Assembly: GCA_021234155.1 (NCBI GenBank)
Contig: JAJEKV010000014.1
Coordinates: forward strand, 16,650,872 to 16,714,871
Reading direction: 5' to 3'
Length of the DNA: 64,000 nt
DNA from: Isoetes taiwanensis
Taxonomy: Eukaryota; Streptophyta; Lycopodiopsida; Isoetales; Isoetaceae
The number at the start of each line of letters is the position of its first letter. The stretch's first letter is position 1. A model generated the notes under the pieces. It saw only the letters and a list, made by a program, of their open reading frames with translations, did no database searches and was not told where the DNA came from. Shown here piece by piece: positions 57,189 through 64,000 of this stretch. The position numbers were made by a program, and so were the translations under genes.

Positions 57189-58050
57189 TTACAAGTGACA
57201 TAAGGGCAATTCTGCATGAAGTGCCCGGGTCAGAGTACACCTGTAACATGCCTTTATCTCCGCGAGCGTCCTCGGCCCTTTGGGAATAGGGGATCGTAAG
57301 AGTTCAACTTCCCACCGCATTGTTCGGTTTGCTCCGCATGTTGAAGGTGACTTCCTCGGGCCGAAGAGGCTCCTTGCCGCAGAAGGCCCGTGGCTTGGTG
57401 AGCTGGGCTTGTAAGGTGTGATAAGAGGCGACGCCGCATCGCTCTTCATGGTGTCCTCTTCAAGGCTCAATGCCTTAACTTCAGCCTCTCGCGAATCGAC
57501 TGGCCCATGGCCTTAACCATTCGCTAATTGATGGGGGCCAACCCTTCAATGTAGCCCCTACCACCCCTCTTTTCATTCATACCTGTACATACGCCTCGCC
57601 GCGATGAATTATCCTCGTAGGTTTGAATGTATTATCTCTTCTCGCCTAACCTATAAAAGTTCCGGACCGGGGAATAAAGACGGGCAATATAATGCGACTT
57701 AAAAGCTTTGGCAAAACTTTTGAACTTGCATGCTTCGCCCGTGATGCTTGGCTCTAGCATAGCCCTTCCACCAAACACGAAAGCGGTTCGTAGGTTTGTG
57801 GTGGCAACTTTTCCTCAGATCTTTCTCCGGCCATGCCATAGGATTTCCCGCAAACTCCTCATCTCATTCAACCAGGACTGCATTCAAACGCCTAGATTTC
57901 CATCAAACCGGCCAATTCTCGCTTTTCCATATATCGGGTTATCAGATCAACCTTCTTACGGTAATTCTTGGTCCGGCGCTTTGCATGGTCACCGTGATGA
58001 CACAGACGAACCAGGACAGAGAAGTGGCTGATGGTGAGAGATGCACTATC
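57189..58050 (-). pseudogene. Gag remnant with degenerate zinc knuckle
   Basis: Read on the minus strand from about 58050 down. The retrotransposon gag domain is recognisable at about 57720-57520 (FKSFAKAFKSHYIARLYSPV, LGEKR, RGYIEGLAPI). Near 57290-57200 KGPRTLAEIKACYRC with H and C following is the zinc-knuckle region (usual form C-x2-C then G-H-x4-C), here with altered spacing. In the family this knuckle binds element RNA. Frames are broken. The N-terminus is not located. Confidence 0.6.
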
Positions 58051-61000
58051 CGCTAGACGAAGCCGACGACGCTTTGAATGGTGCCCCTTTGTATGTGGCC
58101 CGTTCCGTGCAGGTGGCTGGCTGTGGTGGTGGGCTTGGCTGTAACGAGGTAACCGGTCCGCCCTCTTGTATAAGGCGGTGGGTTGGCATTTAACGCATAA
58201 GCTTGGAGCTCTACTAACTCGCCATCAACATGAGTTCTTGTTCTGCAGCACCAAGTAGTATTCGAGGGTGTCTCCGCGAGGGCGCATGCACCGGCCGATA
58301 TTGACCATAAGAAAGTATAAGGAGAGTTATAGTAATAGCACGGCCACAAAAGTTCATTTCCTATAGTGCTAGAATAATAATAAAGACGTACCCCAGAGAA
58401 TGAAAGAAAAGATCTTTATTATAATGTGAGTAATGCTATATGGGTGATGTAACGGCTAAAACCCTTAAGGTCATACAATACAAAAGCAGTTGATTACAAT
58501 ACACATATTTAGCCATAATGTACATTACCTTTAGTCAACACACATACTTAGCCATAAAAGAAAACCAAGAGCTAGTTTCCAAGGCTGCGCGAAAAGGGTA
58601 CAGATAGAGAAGGAACGCTTCCGGTGACAGCCCCATCTTCCTCAAAGCTTGTAGCCAGAGCCCATGCCCGGATGATAACGCTGTAGGTCTAACATGGGGC
58701 TAATGATAAGGATTTGAAGAGGCTTCTTAGCACATAAAAGATCTGGCTATAAATGGTCATCAAGCGCTCTAAAGCCTTCGCGTCCGGGTCATATCCCAAA
58801 GAATCCTTTAAAATACCTAATTGAGAGTTTGTTATAGATGTTCGGAAGAATGTTGACTATTTGCAAGCCTTTAGTTGAATCCATATAGCTCTCCTTTCTT
58901 CTCGCTCTTCAAGTTGCTGTCATCCTCCCTTCCGGGTCCGATACTCCCCATACCGTTGACCGTGAAGTCTTGGCTCTGAGTAAGGTTCCTGGATTCCTCT
59001 CGCATTTCTATCGGGTGATCTTTCCTCAAATTCTTTTCGCAGTTCTGCCCGCAAGACGGCAAGGAACGAAACAGGCAATCTAAACGGCCTTCACCAACTC
59101 CAAAGAGATAACAAGCATCATAGGGACAATTTAGTTACCAACTATGACACCGATCTTAAAGCATAAGAGAAGAGCATATATATTGTATGATGGCTAAAAA
59201 AATGCCACTAGGGTACTGTTAGCGTGAGAGGGCGGCTCGAGCTGCCGCCTCTAGTGGTAAGCAAAATAAGGTGCCGCTTACAAGGAGTCGCGATATTAGC
59301 TATCTCGCCATCGCCCTCCAATGCCTATAGCCAAATCTCGGCCGACCAGCAATGGTGAAGTGATAACACCTTCTTATGGCCCACGACTTCATCATCTTCC
59401 GGTCAGGAGGTACCGTAGAAGAATGTTTAAAATATCCGCTTTCATCCCTCAATATATACCGGGTTCATGATGATGGCCGCTGCAAAATCGGCCTCAAAAC
59501 AGACTTCCCGATCTATAGTAACAATTGGGAGGTCGTGGTCCACGCCTCCTTATCCCCTTTGATGACATTCCTCCGCATGCTCATCACCCTCCCAAGATCT
59601 CGAAAGTACAAGGTGTGTGGAAGTCGAGGTAGAGCTGAATCGCCTTTCATTGTAATACAAGCAGTACACCCTCACGTGAATCTGAAGGAAGGCAACAGAG
59701 TCGGGTGCGCTCGCATGTTAGTGATAAGGTCCACTTGCTGAGCAGATGGGGATGGAGAAGATCAAAGAACCGCTGGTCCCAAAGCGTTTCCATCCAAGTA
59801 CCACTGGTGCGAAGTTGGGCTGTTTACGCAGGATGCTAGTTGGGCGCAGTGGGAGGAAGCAAACGCTAAAGGCAAGAACTAAAATGAAACCCTAATGGGC
59901 CATAAAGGTTTTATACTTTTCGCACGCTTCCTAGGTTCTAACAAAAATTATTATTTATTTATAATTTACAATTAAATATACACCAAGTGGCTGAGATAGA
60001 TATTTTTATATTCACGTAGTTCACAAAAAGAATATTGTACATAGATAGATCCACGTAATTAAAATAAACGTAACGCAGGTCCCATAATCACCGAACTCCC
60101 TCGAATCCTCCCTGCAAAGTCGGCATTATGGTAACCCTCTTTGCATGGATGGCCAGAGGTTGGCGCCAATTAAAATCTCTATGAGGTAAGCCTCACGCCT
60201 CGGAGTGGTGGTAGATAGCAAAGGCCCGAAACCCGGTCTTTAAATTCTTAAGTAATCTCCCCTGACACATGCTGGAAAGGTAGCCTATCGCACCAAGAGT
60301 CTCTGATACCACGCATCTCGCCGAAGAGCTATCGCGTCCTGGTCCCTTATGGGCTTCCTGCTGATAGTTTCCTTTGAGCAATTTCAAAGACTTCCCCGCC
60401 GGCTCAGTGGGGATGTTTTTCTCACTGGACACCGCCCCGTCAGTTGAGCTGATTCTTCCAATTTGGCCATTCTTCGGGGTCGGATCTTGTAATTGACTCG
60501 CAGGGCTTCGTTCTTCCTCTTCCTGCTACCCCAACGCCTCCTTACCCCAGATCGACAAGATGTTCGAGCCTCCTTCCCGACTCATGTTGATCTATATTTT
60601 GGTCAACATTTGTCCCCCTGGTCAACTTGCTGGTCCCCCTGTGCTGGTTTTGGGCATCTCCTTCTGAGCCTCTCTTCCTCCTCACATCCCGCCTCCTTAT
60701 CCAAGCGCCACTTGTATCACCGGGCACTGCATGGTACCGGTCGCGGGCTCGCATGTCAAATTTGCGCAAGCAGTCCCAGAAGGCCTTTGGGTAAAGGTAG
60801 GGTGGGACATTTTCAAAACAAAGCTATAAAGTTCTTCGCTCCAAAGAAAGGGGAAGAGTGTAATGGTCCGCATTATTAAGTACATGGCCTTTACCAAGTA
60901 ATAGAAACCCGCAGCCCGCTTCTTCGTAGGCCGCTTAGCTATTTGCCGAAGGTCTTTACCCTAGCAAGAGCTGAATAACCGGGTCCGGATAAGTTCCCAC

Positions 61001-61967
61001 GGATCTTCCCTCGGCCAAGCTGGTGTGGATAAACTTAACAAGGGCCCAAGCTTGATCAAGCCGCTTCTCACAAGGGTGTAGGGTTGGTCTCAAGTACGCT
61101 TAACTTCAAGGAGGAAGCCGCATCGCTGAAGTGGAAGATCTGTAGGGGATTCTACTCAGCTTCAGCTGAAATGTTTCACAAGCATGTTTAGAACGCTAAT
61201 GCATCATAGGTTATCATCCCAGAGATAGTCTACTAGGGCTACTAAACAAATGGAAGACGTCAGCTTTGTTTAGTCCATCTGGAGCTTTGAAGCGCGATCA
61301 TGGCACCGGGCGATAGGTGACGTGGGAGAAGAAGTACTGTGCTTGAATAGGTGGCTTAGAGGGTAATGGCTGCACTAAGGGTTTATAGGGTGGTTGCATC
61401 TGGTGAAGGTCGGCTATGGCTAAAAGGAGTCAGCCGCCGCTATGGCGGAAGTGAAGTCGTCCAAACTAACACACTTTCAAAAGTAACACAAATTCTAAAT
61501 TTAACTTTAACTTTGAAAAGTTTTTCCAATTTTTTTTTTTTTATTTTTAAAGAAACGGACGCCAGATAAAAAATACGCTACGGACCGATATAAGTCTCCG
61601 CGAGTCGCGATAATGCTCCCTTAACTTTTGAAGAAACGCCGGACGACAAAGAATTTCTTTGACTTTTCGCCGTTGACGTTCACCTCTAAGACACGCCTCT
61701 AGGGTATTTGAGTTCTCGATCCATTGGAACCATTTTCGCTTCCCCATCCCGAACTTTGGGCCTACCTACAAAAAGTTAGCGGTTCTTCCAACTTGGTCCT
61801 CCAAATGCCTCGAACTTCTAAACTTACAATCTATTACATTAACCTAGCACCAAAATCAAACATCAAAGAGCTAAACAATCATAATCAAGTTAAGCTCCCA
61901 CCTAACTATCATCACTCAAACTAGCTTGTTAGGTTTGTTAGTGCTAAGGATTTCGGCAACCAAATCG
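58051..61967. other. Leader region of the chromovirus, partly unexplained
   Basis: About 3.9 kb between gag and the right-hand LTR. A usual leader is well below 1 kb. It has short frames on both strands, AT-rich pockets (59935-60070) and a PBS-like CTCTGATACCA at 60301-60311 that could belong to a nested element. I recognise no coding. Confidence 0.4.
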
Positions 61968-61982
61968 TCCCTGATACCTCCA
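61968..61982 (-). other. Primer-binding-site-like sequence
   Basis: On the minus strand TGGAGGTATCAGGGAC directly follows the LTR end. It resembles TGGTATCAGAGC, the site complementary to initiator tRNA-Met used by most plant gypsy elements, with several mismatches. Its place next to the 61984 LTR edge supports the orientation. Confidence 0.45.
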
Positions 61983-61983
61983 C

Positions 61984-63439
61984 CGTGACGCCCTCAACAT
62001 ACAACCACACTTGAATGATACATATGGGATTCTCCTCCCATGGCTACCCTCCTCAACTCGCCACGAAAGCGTGGCTCTCCATCTAACTGGGCCATCTATA
62101 GAAAGATGCTCGAGGAAGGACACAAGAGGGGTCATTCACCACGCCACTGGCTCCTATGTCGCTTAAGCTGCTGAATACAAGATTGAAGCACATAGCATAC
62201 AATCATATCATAAAATACCACCACGGGTGGCACATCCATCTAACCGACAAACAACAAAGAAGATGCATTAATACTAGAAAACACCCCAAACTCCATGGAT
62301 CTACCCCGTCAGACTCCAAAGGAGGATCGATCGACGGCTAGGTCTCAAGAGGTCGCACATAATCAATCTTGGACATGGCGCTGCACGCATAGAACATCGG
62401 GTTGTCCACTCCATCCTCCGGGCCTCCCCGGTGTAACACACTTTGCGATGAGTCGAATCATGCTATGGCATCACTATAGCCTTCCGTAGACGCAGCATCA
62501 AGACATTATCACCCTTCAGCCTACCTGGGGAAACGCCCCTATAGCTCCTGGTCCCATGAGGCAAGTCGAGAAGTGTCCCCTTCCAGATCACAATGTTCCA
62601 TATAGAGTTACGTCGCACGCCACCCCCGATCCTCTGCATCCTAATTTACCTCCCCACCCACGCATAGGAAGGACCAGGTGCCCCATAATGGGTCACACCT
62701 CCGCACTCCAAGGAGTGTCGGGACCCATACCCGCCCCCACGCGGACCGACCATTAGGCTCAGCCTCCACCTAGGGAGTCCTGTGAGCCTTTTGTTCGCAA
62801 GGCTCCCACCTTCTACTTCTCACCGGCCAAGTGCCCCTTCTGGTGCTAAGCAATTCATTGTAGCATCCACAATCATGGTCTCTTTCGTGTACGCCGCATC
62901 CAATTGGGGAATTCAAAGGAGCTACTAGAGCATACTAAGTGTATAAGGCACGTGAGGTCTCTTACCCCTAATCGCTAACAGAGAAATCCATATCATAGAT
63001 TCATCATCCATCATAATCCATAATCAAATATAATTCCATCTATCAAAGAAGGTTAGTCCTAACAAAGATAATCGAGAGGACTAATAATCAAGCGCCATCC
63101 CACAATCTCAAGCTTGACTACCACTTACCCGAAGCCACTTGATCCATTATCATGGGGTGCTTCCATCTTCAAAGACTTGGGTGCTTAGCAACCCTTAAGC
63201 ACTCCCTCAGAATGTAGCCTTTCAAGAATCCTTAAGGCCAAATGCCTCCTCCCTGCCTTCGACATTTTGGGGTCAAATGGGACAAAGGTTCCATGTTGAT
63301 GCCCCAAGTTAGCATCCCCATGCTGGCCGATTGAGTTTGGCCAAGTGGCGCCTTCCTAATCCATCCATTATCCTAATTAATCCAATTAGAGATTAATTCC
63401 TTAATTATAGGTAATTAACCTTTAATAATTAATTTAGCA
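61984..63439 (-). repeat. 5' LTR of minus-strand chromovirus
   Basis: Pairs with 51590-53013. It starts (minus strand) TGCTAAATTA at 63439. Many small indels separate the pair, far more than between the duplicated copies at 12-16 kb, so the element is old or the sequence is imprecise here. Confidence 0.75.
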
Positions 63440-64000
63440 TATTAACATAGATACCGCTTACATTAGGCAGAATATCAAGAAAGAACATGTCTTGGGTACT
63501 CTTCATGATAGTCTGTGTTAACCACATCATATTGCCGGATTAAGAAAAAACCCGTGTCCCTGAAAGAAGCTTGGTAAGGATGTGCACAAAGGATGGTATT
63601 CCGGCTAACACTATACTTGAGCATGCTCAACTAATATGTATGGACGTGCAAGGATTTAAATCAGATTGGAAGGTGGCCCAGGTTCCAGATTTCTGGAATG
63701 ACGACAGTCAAAGTGTTTCACCTCTTGATGTTTTCCGACCAAATGCCCAACTTCTCCATAGTTTAACATGCATCTCTTCTGGGGAGGGGGCACATTGAAC
63801 TTACAAGGGGCCCGAGTTTGAGAACAAAAAGCACGTAAATCAATGCTAGTACTTTGTCACCGACATCTCGACATAGAAACGAGGTTGCCAACTCTTACCT
63901 AAACAGTAAGATATTAATCCCACGCTTTCTCCGGGATCATCCAAGAAAGAAGACTCCAGATGCTCCGGTTCTAACCTTCACATGATAAGGAGGTCGAGTA
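63440..64000. other. Flank to window end, unassigned
   Basis: Outside the LTR. A 75-residue plus frame (63571-63798; ICMDVQGFKSDWKVAQVPDF) could be part of a gene or element but is not recognised. Confidence 0.35.

Larger units (their letters stand above)
51590..63439 (-). mobile_element. Ty3/gypsy chromovirus, both LTRs, heavily frame-broken
   Basis: Two direct copies of about 1.4 kb (51590-53013 and 61984-63439) enclose, on the minus strand, gag, RT, RNase H, integrase and chromodomain in the right order, giving an 11.85-kb element. A PBS-like site lies next to the right-hand LTR. The pol wording is close to the element at 1-2725: RNase H GRWMEFLEEYD here, RRWMEFLEEYD there. The reading frame breaks every few tens of bases by small indels. 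The internal part is about 9 kb; 58.1-61.9 kb is longer than needed for a leader and may hold another insertion. Confidence 0.82.

Noticed and set aside
60301-60311. Primer-binding site of the main 51.6-63.4 kb element
   Set aside because: The LTR pair ends near 61984, where another PBS-like site sits. This one would imply a 3-kb LTR, which the left copy does not support.

Overview
This is nuclear DNA of a land plant. The host genes recognised are plant families: a class III peroxidase, a Dof zinc finger, a STRUBBELIG-type and an ERECTA-type receptor kinase, a trihelix DNA-binding protein, PLS-class PPR repeats and a plant-type dual-specificity phosphatase. High transposon content and very few intact genes suggest a large genome. 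The style of the PPR repeats would suit a fern, but that is inference and the species cannot be named from this window.

Layout. 1-5169 is the 3' half of a Ty3/gypsy chromovirus (RT, RNase H, integrase, chromodomain, polypurine tract, LTR), followed by a chromodomain scrap of a second copy (5170-5488). Then come a decayed Dof gene (5751-6936), a decayed PPR gene (about 7190-8060) and a LINE 3' end (8821-9270). 9372-12300 holds receptor-kinase exons from two families, with a LINE C-terminal reading frame between them. 11855-15979 is a tandem duplication of the ERECTA-like fragment; the second copy is split by a reverse-oriented LINE. 16657-18102 (minus) is a complete four-exon class III peroxidase, the best candidate for a working gene. 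19.7-24.6 kb has minisatellites, another LINE fragment and a duplicated phosphatase exon. A Helitron 3' terminus lies at 26119. 29836-31555 (minus) is a two-exon trihelix-like gene.

From about 32.4 kb the composition changes: a cluster of perfect palindromes, GGA and telomere-like arrays, and a CpG-rich block (33.9-39.7 kb) with no recognisable coding. 40.8-46.8 kb is a heavily decayed L1-type LINE with a poly(A) tail. About 46.95-48.2 kb is an LTR remnant, and a second, opposite Helitron 3' terminus ends at 49753. 51590-63439 is a nearly complete but frame-riddled Ty3/gypsy chromovirus on the minus strand with both LTRs.

The genes do not form a joint pathway. The peroxidase (secreted, cell wall) and the trihelix gene (nuclear) stand alone in a landscape of nested retroelements. 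The most informative parts are the datable nested events at 11.8-16 kb, the palindrome and CpG-rich block, and the phosphatase and Dof relics that have lost key cysteines. I did not find a convincing new biological system.
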